Shown in pieces: positions 28,069-36,393 of a stretch of 64,000 nucleotides of DNA (position 1 is the stretch's first letter; the number at the start of each line of letters is the position of its first letter). The position numbers and the translations under genes were made by a program. The notes below the pieces were generated by a model that saw nothing but the letters and a program-made list of their open reading frames with translations, had not been told where the DNA came from and ran no database searches. This DNA comes from Desulfosediminicola flagellatus (GTDB lineage Bacteria; Desulfobacterota; Desulfobulbia; Desulfobulbales; Desulfocapsaceae), in NCBI RefSeq assembly GCF_005116655.2, contig NZ_CP050698.1:1566001-1630000 (forward strand), written 5' to 3'.

Positions 28069-28124
28069 GATAACGATTTAATAACCGGACCGCGCTGTTT
28101 GCGAGTCCGCGTTTATGGTTTTGT
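28069..28124 (-). repeat. attC site interrupted by a group II intron
   Basis: CGGAC-CGC (28086-28093) pairs with GCG-A-GTCCG (28101-28109), a stem-loop with a single bulged A. GATAAC (28069-28074) is one core site; at the other side the sequence reaches TTGT (28121-28125 region) and then becomes the intron start GTGCGCCC. A bulged stem-loop followed by TTGT is the known target of group IIC-attC introns. The remaining TA of the core would lie beyond the lost intron 3' end. Confidence 0.65.
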
Positions 28125-29284
28125 GTGCGCCCGGCATGGGCGTGAACTAATGGGGTTAAAGTCCCCTGTGTGTGATCCTGTGTTAAGTTAAAGGCTTAAC
28201 ACGAAACACTAACCGAAGGCAAGAGCATTACCGCGAGGTGGTGTTTGGAGGAAGCCTAAGTGTAACGATGTGGGTCGACGGACAGAAATGTCATATAAGG
28301 CCGAGTCTCTGGGTAAGACAGCATATGAATGCCCGGTAGTTAGGGTGCAACATGTTTAAGCCCTAGGATCAGGAGATACGGTAAATGACACGATCGGAGT
28401 CTCCCTTTGGTCGCTTACCTGCTCATCAGAAGTTCACGCAATTACACCCCTCAAGGGGGTACTGAAAAGAGCCCGGGAAGGCCTGTCTCTCTCGCGTCTG
28501 GAAACAGGAGCGCGGTCGGTGGTAACATCGGCTGTGATGAGGCAGGAGTCAGCAGCGGCCATAGTAGATGTAGGACGACACCAAACGTGGATAGGTGTCT
28601 GGAAACGAGCTCGGTGAATAGAAAAGCCGGGAAGACTCACCCCACTGAAGGGCCAAACATGAAGAACAAAGGAAAAGTCCTCGTAAGCTATATTGTTGCA
28701 CCGATCCCGACCGGGAGAGCAGCATCTATGCGCGTTACGGGAAAACAGCCTTTACATCCCATTTCACTTGAGCGTATCGTTTCATCCGAAAATATTTCTC
28801 AGGCATGGCAAAAGGTAAAGTCGAATCAAGGTGCCTCTGGCGTAGACCGAGTAACCATTGAAGACTTCCCTTACCATTACCGAGAATGTTGGCGGGAGAT
28901 ACGCACCACTATTCTAGCAGGTAGATATACTCCCCAACCGGTACTGCGCGTCGAGATCGAAAAAGGACGATGGAAGTATGCGTCCGCTTGGTATCCCGAC
29001 TGTGCTTGACCGGGTCATACAACAGGTAATAACTCAGGTTATAGGGCCGTGGTTCGATTATGAGTTCTCGGAATCGAGCTTCGGATTCAGGCCAGGTAGA
29101 TCAGCGCATGATGCGATTCGGAGTGTCCAGTCATATATTCGTGAAGACCGTTGCTATGCAGTAGATGCAGACCTATCGAAGTTTTTCGATCGGGTGGATC
29201 ATGATCTGCTCATGGCGCGAGTATCTAGACGAATAGAAGATAAGCGGGTACTCCAACTCATTGGTAAGTATTTACGGGCAGGCG
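28125..29284 (+). mobile_element. Group II intron (group IIC-attC type), 3' end missing
   Basis: The element opens with GTGCGCCCGGC, a typical bacterial group II intron 5' end, followed by about 500 bases of structured RNA-type sequence and then a LtrA-like reverse transcriptase frame. It lies on the plus strand, opposite to the cassette genes, right after an attC stem-loop and TTGT, as group IIC-attC introns do. The sequence breaks at about 29284, inside the RT gene, so the maturase part and catalytic domains V and VI are absent. The intron cannot splice or move on its own. Confidence 0.8.
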
Positions 29285-29328
29285 TGGTTCAGCCCGGACA
29301 CCAAAAAACGGAAAAAATGGCAAAGTAA
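28659..29328 (+). pseudogene. Group II intron reverse transcriptase, frameshifted and truncated
   Basis: Two overlapping frames encode the N-terminal half of an LtrA-type reverse transcriptase. The first (ATG at 28659, MKNKGKVLVSYIV) includes NQGASGVDRVTIEDF and ends out of frame; the second resumes with MRPLGIPTVLDRVIQQ, FGFRPGRSAHDAI and VDADLSKFFDRVDHDLLM. One extra base near 28965-28975 explains the shift. The frame is cut before the catalytic YxDD box: after LIGKYLRAGV it runs into VQPGHQKTEKMAK, the tail of MetV, and stops there. No active polymerase or maturase can be made. Confidence 0.88.
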
Positions 29329-29388
29329 TTGGTTTGAATGACCCAATCTTTTTTCCTCTAACTACTATATCGAACCAGAGGATGACAT

Positions 29389-30318
29389 ATGAGCACAGAA
29401 ACGAACAATAATTGCCATAGTAACCTGGAAAAAGTCCTGAAAGGGGGGGGCATTTTGCCTTCACTGGTGAGCTGGGCCCCCCCAAGAGGAACAGATCCCG
29501 CAGAAGTGAAGGAGAAGGCAAAATTTCTGAAAGGGAATGTCGATTCCGTTAACATCACTGACAACCAGACCGCAGTAGTGAGAATGTCCAGCTGGGCGGC
29601 ATCGCTATTGATACTTGAGGAAGGGCTTGAGCCCAACTATCAAATGGTGTGCAGGGACAGAAACCGTCTGGCTATGCAGGTGGATATTCTTGGCGGGGCA
29701 GCCATGGGTATCAAAAATATGCTGTGTCTGTCTGGTGATCATCCGGATGCCAAGGGTGTTTTTGATATTGATTCGATTCAGCTGATCGCAATGGTCAAGC
29801 AGATGCGTGATGATGGATTGTTTTTAAGTGGCGGCGAAATCGAGCATCCATTAAAGATGTTTATTGGCACGGCCAGCAATCCATTTGCAGAACCGTATGA
29901 GTGGCGCGTTAACGGATTGGCGAAGAAGATCGAAGCTGGTGCCGACTTTATCCAGACACAATGTATCTACAACATGGATAGATTCCGTGAATTTATTCAC
30001 GTGGCGAATGAAGAAGGCCTCACCGACCAAATCTATATTCTGTCAGGTGACACGCCGATGAAGAGTATTGGTATGGCGAGGTATATGAAAACCAAGGTGC
30101 CTGGAATGGATGTGCCTGATGAAATTATCGATCGCCTAAAAGGGGGCGACAAGAAAAAGGTCGCCGATGAGGGCATCAAGATTGGCTGTGAGCAGATTGA
30201 AGAGTTCAGGGAGCTGGAGGGCGTCCACGGTGTGTATATGATGGCGATTGAGTGGGAGCATAAAGTACCTGAGATTGCTGAGCAGGTAAAGGTGTTGCCT
30301 CGAACTGTTTTTGATTAG
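29389..30318 (+). pseudogene. Second metF copy, probably inactive
   Basis: The 309-codon frame is open but damaged relative to the intact MetF. A G run grew by two bases net and a C run by one, so residues about 20-30 are read in another frame (GGILPSLVSWAPPRG instead of GGHFAFTGELGPPRG); this removes the catalytic Glu27. An 18-base deletion between repeats of GGTGATCATC removes GDHQQF from the LSGDHQQFGDHP loop. Most other changes are non-synonymous (P to L, A to T, V to G, V to D). It could be a decaying duplicate; homopolymer sequencing errors could explain only the first defect. Confidence 0.8.
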
Positions 30319-30347
30319 GCTGGGAATAACATACGTGTTTTACATAC

Positions 30348-30376
30348 AAAACCCGGTTTGTTTAGAACCGGGTTTT
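30348..30376. terminator. Terminator after metF copy 2, shared with the convergent ureohydrolase gene
   Basis: The copy of the hdr-met terminator differs by one base in the stem (G-T pair at the loop). It lies between two convergent stop codons 64 bases apart and has A's and T's on both sides, so it may act in both directions. Confidence 0.8.
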
Positions 30377-30381
30377 GTGGT

Positions 30382-31356
30382 TTATGATTCAGACTGTGAC
30401 TCGACTCCTTTGGCTACTAAAGCTAAAAACAGGTGAATCAGTGATGCACCAGCCAGGGCTGTAATACCGGCGTTGTCTTGAGCTGGCATGACTTCAACCA
30501 AATCCATTCCTTTTAAATCCATGCCCAGACATGAACGCACCATTAACTGCAATGCCTGGTGCGTTGTGAAGCCTCCTATTTCGGGTGTGCCTGTGCCTGG
30601 TGCATAAGCTGCATCAAGAAAATCTACATCAAAACTCACATAAACCGGCTGCCCTTTAATACGCTTCCTGATGGCTTTCACTGATTCATCTATACCTTTT
30701 TCGTGGAGCTGAGGGCCCGTAATAATTTCTAACCCTTTGTTTTTTGGGTAGTCAAGTGCATCTTTGCTATAAAGTGGACCCCGAATACCAACTTGAATTG
30801 AGTGTTCTGGATCAATCAGCCCTTCTTCAATGGCCCAATAAAAGGGAGTACCATGGTTATATTTCTGTCCAAAGTAACCTGGAATAGTGTCGCTGTGAGC
30901 ATCAAAATGTAAAAGGGAAACAGGTGTTCCTAAGGCCTTGGTCAGCCCTCGTAGAAGAGGGAGGCTTATGGAGTGGTCTCCCCCCATGCATACGGGAATT
31001 ACACCAGCCCTGCATATGTCTTCCATGTTGGCTTCTATTCTCTGGAAACTGTCTTCTATGTAGCCTGGTACAGTATTTATATCTCCATAATCGAGAACTG
31101 AAATATTTTCAAAAATGTTAACATCAGTTAGGGGGCAATAGGGCTTAAGGATTGAAGATTCATCTCGGATCGCAGCAGGCCCGAATCTCGCCCCGGGGCG
31201 AAAAGAAACACCGGTGTCAAAAGGGACACCAAATACTGCAACATCTGCATCTTCAAGCTCTTGACCATGGGGTAATCGCATATAGGTTCTAACTCCGCTG
31301 AATCGCGGAGATTGTAGGGAGTCAACGGGTTGATATACGATTTTCTTAACTGGCAT
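30382..31356 (-). CDS. Ureohydrolase, agmatinase/guanidinobutyrase family
   Basis: The 324-aa enzyme belongs to the arginase fold and should hydrolyse a guanidino compound to an amine plus urea. The binuclear Mn site is complete: GGDHS near residue 128, HFDAHSD near 151, and SFDVDFLDAAYAPG near 243. The N-terminal GVPFDTGVSFRPGARFGP is typical of the agmatinase, guanidinobutyrase and guanidinopropionase group rather than of arginase. It is nested with a TRAP transporter and a GntR/FCD regulator on the same strand; the DctM stop is 10 bases upstream of its start. The true substrate (agmatine, 4-guanidinobutyrate or 3-guanidinopropionate) cannot be fixed. Confidence 0.87.
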   Translation of the reverse strand: MPVKKIVYQPVDSLQSPRFSGVRTYMRLPHGQELEDADVAVFGVPFDTGVSFRPGARFGPAAIRDESSILKPYCPLTDVNIFENISVLDYGDINTVPGYIEDSFQRIEANMEDICRAGVIPVCMGGDHSISLPLLRGLTKALGTPVSLLHFDAHSDTIPGYFGQKYNHGTPFYWAIEEGLIDPEHSIQVGIRGPLYSKDALDYPKNKGLEIITGPQLHEKGIDESVKAIRKRIKGQPVYVSFDVDFLDAAYAPGTGTPEIGGFTTHQALQLMVRSCLGMDLKGMDLVEVMPAQDNAGITALAGASLIHLFLALVAKGVESQSES

Positions 31357-31365
31357 TGCAACTCC

Positions 31366-33111
31366 TTATTGCATAAGGGATTTAATTTGTTGATGAGAAT
31401 CAAGAAAATGTTGACTCTGCTGTAAAAATTCGTTCATTGCTGGAAACTGTATTAACCAATCGTTCTCAAGTAGCATTGTAACGAATTCAGGACTGCTGAT
31501 CAGGAATTTCTGAAAATCCGAATTGTTAAAAAGAATACTTGTAACTTGGGTGTTGCTTAAAATATTGGTCATGTTTCCAGCATCAAAGAGCATTTGCGGG
31601 TTATTGATCAACACCTTATAAAGACTGGGGTAATGAATGAGTACATCCAGTTTACTCAAGAGAAGGTCTGGATGGATCATCATTTGAAAATAGTCAAACA
31701 GCAGACTTGGTAACCATAGTGCTATTTCAGGAAACGCCAGGAGTAAACCAAGTGCAATAGCCTGAAGGGCTAAGAAAGGAACAATAGATCGATAAATATC
31801 ACTGAGTGTAACCTCTTTCGGGGCGACCGCTTTCATGTAAAAAAGATTAAGGCCGTAAGGTGGTGTAATATAGGCCATTTGCATATTCATAACATACAAA
31901 ACAGCAAACCAGACTGGATCAAGTCCCAATGTCTTAATAATTGGAACGTAGATTGGCATGCAAAGAAAAAGAATAGCAATGTCATCTAAAAACATTCCGA
32001 GGAAGAAAAAACTTAGCTGCATCATGACAACGACAACCCATGGGTTGACGTTCATGCTGGTTAAGGATTCTCGTATCATATTCGATGCGCCCAATCCGCT
32101 ATAGACTGAACTGAATACTATCGCTCCTAAAATAATGTAGGCATTGAATCCTGACAGGCTTAAGGTTCTCATTAAGCTTTCTTTGAAATTTTCAAAGGTA
32201 AGGGTTCTGCGAATGGCAGCACTGATAATTGCTCCGGCAGCACCAAGCGCTGCTGCTTCAGTAGGGGAGGTAATTCCTGTAAATATGCAGCCCAATACAC
32301 CAAAAATAATAATAGAGGGAAGGATGAGATATTTGAGGGCAACGACCTTTTCCTTTATCGATCCTCGTTCTTCTGGGGGAAGTGCAGGAGCCAGCTCCGG
32401 ATGAGCATATGCTTTAATTCCGATATAAATCATGTACATTGAGGCAAGCATAAGTCCAGGGACAAGCCCTGCAGCGAAGAGCCGACCGACTGATTCCTGC
32501 GCTACAAAGGCATACATGATCATCATAATGCTTGGAGGTATGAGAAAACCTAGTGCTCCACCAGCCTGGACAATACCCGTTGCGATTTTTTTATCGTAAT
32601 TTCGAGATAACATTGCCGGGACGGCAATAATTCCCATAGAAAGAGTGGCCGCACTACTGACGCCAATCATAGCTGCCATAATAGCACAAATGAGGATTGT
32701 GCCCATTCCAAGGCCACCCCGCAGGCCACCTGCCCATAGATAAACAGCATCAAAAAGATCTTTTGCAATTCCGGAACAATGAAGGATGAATCCCATAAAA
32801 ATGAATAATGGAATACATATTAATGTCTTGCCGGATTCCAATGTGAAGTCCTTAAACTGGAATAGCAGCATGTTTATCAGGTTGGGTTCAAAAATCAATG
32901 CAGTAACGATGGCAACAGTAGAAAGACAAAAAGCAATAGGTAGACCTGTGCTCATGAGAAGTAGCATGCTGCAAAACATGAAGATTGAAACCCCTACTGT
33001 GTTTGTAGGGTCAAACATGTCCGCCAAATACAATCCACCAACAATACAAAGGTAGAGGCAATATAAAATCGATAATATTTTTAAAGAGGTGTTAGATGTT
33101 ATATTACTCAC
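31366..33111 (-). CDS. dctM: TRAP transporter large permease with unusual C-terminal extension
   Basis: This is the 12-TM ion-coupled permease of a TRAP uptake system. The family core (PIAFCLSTVAIV, GGALGFLIPPSIMMIMYAFV, FLGMFLDDIAIL) spans about residues 45-470. At 581 aa it is some 130-150 residues longer than usual: one extra N-terminal hydrophobic segment (about 9-30) and a roughly 100-residue tail with repeated helices of the type LxxVLxxxPxxLxxN (from about 475). The tail is not part of standard DctM. It overlaps the DctQ gene by four bases (ATGA). Confidence 0.88.
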   Translation of the reverse strand: MSNITSNTSLKILSILYCLYLCIVGGLYLADMFDPTNTVGVSIFMFCSMLLLMSTGLPIAFCLSTVAIVTALIFEPNLINMLLFQFKDFTLESGKTLICIPLFIFMGFILHCSGIAKDLFDAVYLWAGGLRGGLGMGTILICAIMAAMIGVSSAATLSMGIIAVPAMLSRNYDKKIATGIVQAGGALGFLIPPSIMMIMYAFVAQESVGRLFAAGLVPGLMLASMYMIYIGIKAYAHPELAPALPPEERGSIKEKVVALKYLILPSIIIFGVLGCIFTGITSPTEAAALGAAGAIISAAIRRTLTFENFKESLMRTLSLSGFNAYIILGAIVFSSVYSGLGASNMIRESLTSMNVNPWVVVVMMQLSFFFLGMFLDDIAILFLCMPIYVPIIKTLGLDPVWFAVLYVMNMQMAYITPPYGLNLFYMKAVAPKEVTLSDIYRSIVPFLALQAIALGLLLAFPEIALWLPSLLFDYFQMMIHPDLLLSKLDVLIHYPSLYKVLINNPQMLFDAGNMTNILSNTQVTSILFNNSDFQKFLISSPEFVTMLLENDWLIQFPAMNEFLQQSQHFLDSHQQIKSLMQ

Positions 33112-33632
33112 AGCAAGGCCTCATTGTGTATGGCAAACCATAATTTTTTAATAAATTCAGCCATACCTTGAAGAAAGAGAAGCAGAAGCCCGATGACGAG
33201 GCTTGCACGCCACTGATAAAGAGGTTGGGCCAGTGTTGAGTTGGATGTTTCTTTGAATGATATGGAATTCAGAGCGTCTGATGTAACAAGGTAAAGTAAC
33301 AGCAATAGGGAAAGTGCAAAAAAAATAAATGTGATCGAATCGATTGTGGCTTTAGCCCGCGGAGACCACTTACTATAAAAAATATCCATACTTACATGTT
33401 CTCCACGTAATAGAGTATAGGCTCCTGCCCAGATCATGTAGAGACCAAATGACATTTTGCTGAACTCGAAAGCCCAAATAGTAGGGTTGTTGAAAAAATG
33501 CCTGGATATTGCTTCGTAAAGCATGGTGCCACCAAAAAACAGTAAGATAATGGCTGTTCCATAGGCAATGATTTGATTTGTTTTTGTTATCGCAATAACA
33601 AATAATGATAGAGCTTTTTTATAGTTTTGCAT
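33108..33632 (-). CDS. dctQ: TRAP transporter small permease
   Basis: The 174-aa protein has four hydrophobic segments (about 18-38, 55-75, 97-118, 140-162) and the family pattern AISRHFFNNPTIWAFEFS followed by GAYTLLRGEHVSMD. It pairs with DctM in the membrane. The stop codon overlaps the dctM start by four bases, so they are translated together. It follows the DctP gene by about 70 bases. Confidence 0.88.
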   Translation of the reverse strand: MQNYKKALSLFVIAITKTNQIIAYGTAIILLFFGGTMLYEAISRHFFNNPTIWAFEFSKMSFGLYMIWAGAYTLLRGEHVSMDIFYSKWSPRAKATIDSITFIFFALSLLLLLYLVTSDALNSISFKETSNSTLAQPLYQWRASLVIGLLLLFLQGMAEFIKKLWFAIHNEALL

Positions 33633-33703
33633 GAACTCGATGGAGGAAGTGCGGGGCGATTATACTACTATCCACCCCGCAGAAATCTTAGTGGACTTAC
33701 TAC

Positions 33704-34702
33704 TTACAAGCGACCTGAATCCTTAGCTGCTTTTTCAATTATTTTAACAGCTTTGTAATTCTCATCAGATTTTTTAGCTTCATCTTCCCATACAGAGAGT
33801 GCTGCTTTGGTCATTTCCTTCATGTCTTTCTTTGGAAAAGCAAAGCTGGTATTTTTGAACAATTCATTAATGGTTGCTTCATCCTGAGTGGTTATCCAGT
33901 TGTAATAGCCGGTTCTAAACTCGTCTGCGGCATTTTGTATAACGTCCTGCAGGTCTTTTGGGATAGAGTTCCAGAGTTCCATATTTATGACAAGATTGTC
34001 TACAATCGGATCTAACACTGGAGATGTGTTAAAAAAACGGGCGCCTTCGTAGTATTTTGTTGTTTTGTATTCAAAAGCAGAGCCGTATAAGACGCCATCG
34101 ATCTGTCCTGTTGTCAGGGCTAGATAGATGTCTTCTGGAGGCATTGAAACAGTTTTTACTCCAAGTTTATTGAGCATTTTTGCAGAAGCACCCACTGCCC
34201 GAATTTTCATTTTGCGCATATCCTCCAGACTCTTGATAGGGCGCTTGCTGAGAAAGTGGTAAGGTGCAGCCCAGATTGGCCCCAGGTACTTAACTCCATG
34301 TTTACCATACTCACTTTCAATAATTGTCTTTAAGCCACCATCCATAAAGATTGACTCAGCCTCTGCCGGAGATGTCCACGATAATGGCATGCCGGATTCA
34401 ATCGGTCCTATTGGAGTTTCTGTGAAGTGGTGCCCCATCCCGCGGCCCATTCCGATGGTTCCTGTTTTGACAGCACTCAATATCTGACTGGAAGGGACGA
34501 GTTCTCCTCCGGAATATGGAATAATTTGAATTTTTCCATTGCTTTCTTTTGCCACTTTTTCGGCAAATTGTTTTTCAGCATTCATCATGCCGGCGGGATA
34601 GTAACTTTGTAGTTTGATGTTGAAATCTGCTCCAAGTGTCAGTGCTGGAACGGTTAGGTGAGCTGCAAAAATAGCCACAAGTAAAATCCTAAATTTTTTC
34701 AT
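33704..34702 (-). CDS. dctP: TRAP transporter solute-binding protein
   Basis: The periplasmic receptor of the TRAP system. From the ATG at 34702, which follows AAAGGAG, the 332-aa precursor starts with a signal peptide (MKKFRILLVAIFAAHLTVPALTLGA). The mature part has the DctP features: FAEKVAKESNGKIQI, the conserved Arg region MKIRAVGASAKML near 165 that usually binds a carboxylate, and LTTGQIDGVLYG. A carboxylate-bearing ligand fits a guanidino acid such as guanidinobutyrate better than agmatine, an inference. The longer frame to 34816 overlaps the regulator gene and is rejected. Confidence 0.88.
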   Translation of the reverse strand: MKKFRILLVAIFAAHLTVPALTLGADFNIKLQSYYPAGMMNAEKQFAEKVAKESNGKIQIIPYSGGELVPSSQILSAVKTGTIGMGRGMGHHFTETPIGPIESGMPLSWTSPAEAESIFMDGGLKTIIESEYGKHGVKYLGPIWAAPYHFLSKRPIKSLEDMRKMKIRAVGASAKMLNKLGVKTVSMPPEDIYLALTTGQIDGVLYGSAFEYKTTKYYEGARFFNTSPVLDPIVDNLVINMELWNSIPKDLQDVIQNAADEFRTGYYNWITTQDEATINELFKNTSFAFPKKDMKEMTKAALSVWEDEAKKSDENYKAVKIIEKAAKDSGRL

Positions 34703-34746
34703 TCGTTTCTCCTTTCTGTTTCGTAGTGGATTTGAGGCAGGGCGGA

Positions 34747-35451
34747 CTATAGGTAGTAAACTTTCTGAATATATTCTTTGTTGTATTGAAAATTCCAATG
34801 GAGATCCTTGAGGCATGAAACCGCCTTGTGGATGTCTTTTTCCGATAGGGCATCAATGATCATTTGATGTTCTGCACATGCATTCAGATACCATTGCTTT
34901 GGGAATGTTTTTTGCGGGAAATCCCATAATCGATTCTTTATTGGACGTAAAATTCTTTCTGCAAAGACGTTGGGTGCCATCTCTATGAAAATTTGATGAA
35001 ATTCATAATGGAGATTCCCATATGATGTCAGATCCATATCTTCGATACAGGATTTCATCTCTGCATTCAGCGCATTCATCCGTTTTATTCTCTCAGGGGA
35101 ATATTTTTGACATCCTTTAGTTATAAGCGTGCTCTCTATAGTTCCTATTATTTCATAAAGATATTGAATGTCTTCTTCTTCCAGTTTGTTGACAGTCACT
35201 CGACTTCGGGGGTGAATAGTTACAATCCCTTCTGCATCAAGTCGTATGAGGGCATTGTTTAGCGGAGTTCTGCTTATATTCAGTTCTTTGCAGATTTTTT
35301 TTTGGTCTATTGTTGAACCTGGAAAAAGCTCACCCTTTCTCAGCATGCTGCTGAGCTTTTCATAAACTTGGTCTTTGAGTGAGTGCCCTTTGTCGAGAGA
35401 TGGGTATTCTCGTTTTTCTAAGCTACTGCTTTCAGATGTTTTTTCTGACAT
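34747..35451 (-). CDS. GntR-family regulator, FCD subfamily
   Basis: The 234-aa protein has a winged helix at about residues 22-92 (LKDQVYEKLSSMLRKGELFPGSTID, then ICKELNISRTPLNNALIRLDAEGIV) and an all-helical FCD effector domain at about 100-220 with the metal-binding His pattern (LHYEFHQIF, CAEHQMII, LHWNF). Length is normal. It lies immediately upstream of the TRAP genes on the same strand, so it most likely controls them and the ureohydrolase. A short inverted repeat at 35478-35494 may be its operator. Confidence 0.88.
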   Translation of the reverse strand: MSEKTSESSSLEKREYPSLDKGHSLKDQVYEKLSSMLRKGELFPGSTIDQKKICKELNISRTPLNNALIRLDAEGIVTIHPRSRVTVNKLEEEDIQYLYEIIGTIESTLITKGCQKYSPERIKRMNALNAEMKSCIEDMDLTSYGNLHYEFHQIFIEMAPNVFAERILRPIKNRLWDFPQKTFPKQWYLNACAEHQMIIDALSEKDIHKAVSCLKDLHWNFQYNKEYIQKVYYL

Positions 35452-35477
35452 ATTTGGTCCTTTTACGAATTGGCATG

Positions 35478-35494
35478 CTTGTTTGATTTACAAG
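35478..35494. promoter_or_regulatory. Candidate FCD-regulator operator
   Basis: CTTGT (35478-35482) and ACAAG (35490-35494) form an inverted repeat with a seven-base spacer, 27 bases upstream of the GntR gene. TTGT...ACAA is a common half-site pattern of FCD regulators. Short arms make this tentative. Confidence 0.35.
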
Positions 35495-36393
35495 AATGAA
35501 ACACAAACTGAAATTTCAGTCAATATTTAAGTTAAAGTTCAATAAATAAAAAAGTATTACAAATATGTGTGTCAAAAATGTGATAAACGAAATAGGGAAT
35601 TGGATTGAATGAGTTTATGATCCCGAAAATACAGTTTATTTATGCTCGAGTTGGTAGGTAGGTAGATTAGCAGGTTGGCAGGTTGCTATTAGTCAGTGGA
35701 GACAATTATTCAGCCATCGTATGACATCGTGAGTAATTGCTAAATGACTAAGGAAAGATTGGGTGAGATCGTAGCGAGTCATAAGCTCTCTCTAAGGTCA
35801 TAGGCTCCGGCATCTTTCTGTTTATTCGCGAATATATTTATATGGATAGGAGGTGGGGAAATACGGTGTGAAATTGATGAAATGACGAATTTGTAATAAG
35901 ACGCGAAAAACTGCTTGCATCCAATAGCAATGCGATGTTGTTTCAATAAAAATTAGAATATTGTGAAATCTTCAATTTGAGACTGAGATTTGCCGACGAA
36001 CGCTTGTCGTTCTCTGGTGTGGTCGGCTTTGTTTAACCAGGTGTTCATGAACCCTGATAGAGTTTGAATAAGCGTAAAAGTCAGCAAGTCTATTGGGCTA
36101 CTGGAGAACTGTCATTTATTGCCCCTTATTCGTTTATAGAGTTGGCCAGTTCAACTCTATTAAACTACAATGAATCTGTGTCAAAAAAGTTGTTTTGGCG
36201 GGGCGACGCCAAAGTATACTTTAGCCGGATGAACCTGAATTAAACTGACGAAGTAGATTATCAATATTCTTCCTGTTCCAAGAAGCATCGGTTGACCTTG
36301 TTGCTGCGAATCTCTGAGAGAGCTGATGTTGATAAGAACGTAAAGAACTGGAAGTAAGCGGCAGAGAATAAACGAGATAGTTTCGAGCTGAGT
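35495..36393. other. 900-base non-coding stretch
   Basis: No gene recognised; the short frame 36261-36455 overlaps the next gene and lacks support. There are small hairpins: GCCGAC (35992) with GTCGGC (36023), enclosing GAACG/CGTTC, and TTTGGCG with CGCCAAA near 36193-36213. A short tandem patch GGTAGGTAGGTAG, then CAGGTTGGCAGGTTG, lies near 35650-35686. It may be eroded mobile DNA. Confidence 0.35.

Larger units (their letters stand above)
29285..30384. repeat. Direct repeat, copy 2 (metV tail, metF, terminator)
   Basis: This block matches 22690-23815, beginning with TGGTTC inside the metV tail and ending just past the terminator. Differences include about a dozen missing bases in the metV-metF gap, extended G and C runs, an 18-base deletion and scattered substitutions. 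Confidence 0.95.

Noticed and set aside
35640..35690. Short GGTAGGTAGGTAG / CAGGTTGGCAGGTTG repeats as a CRISPR-like array
   Set aside because: Units of a few bases without spacers; simple tandem repetition only. No CRISPR array or cas gene was seen in the window.
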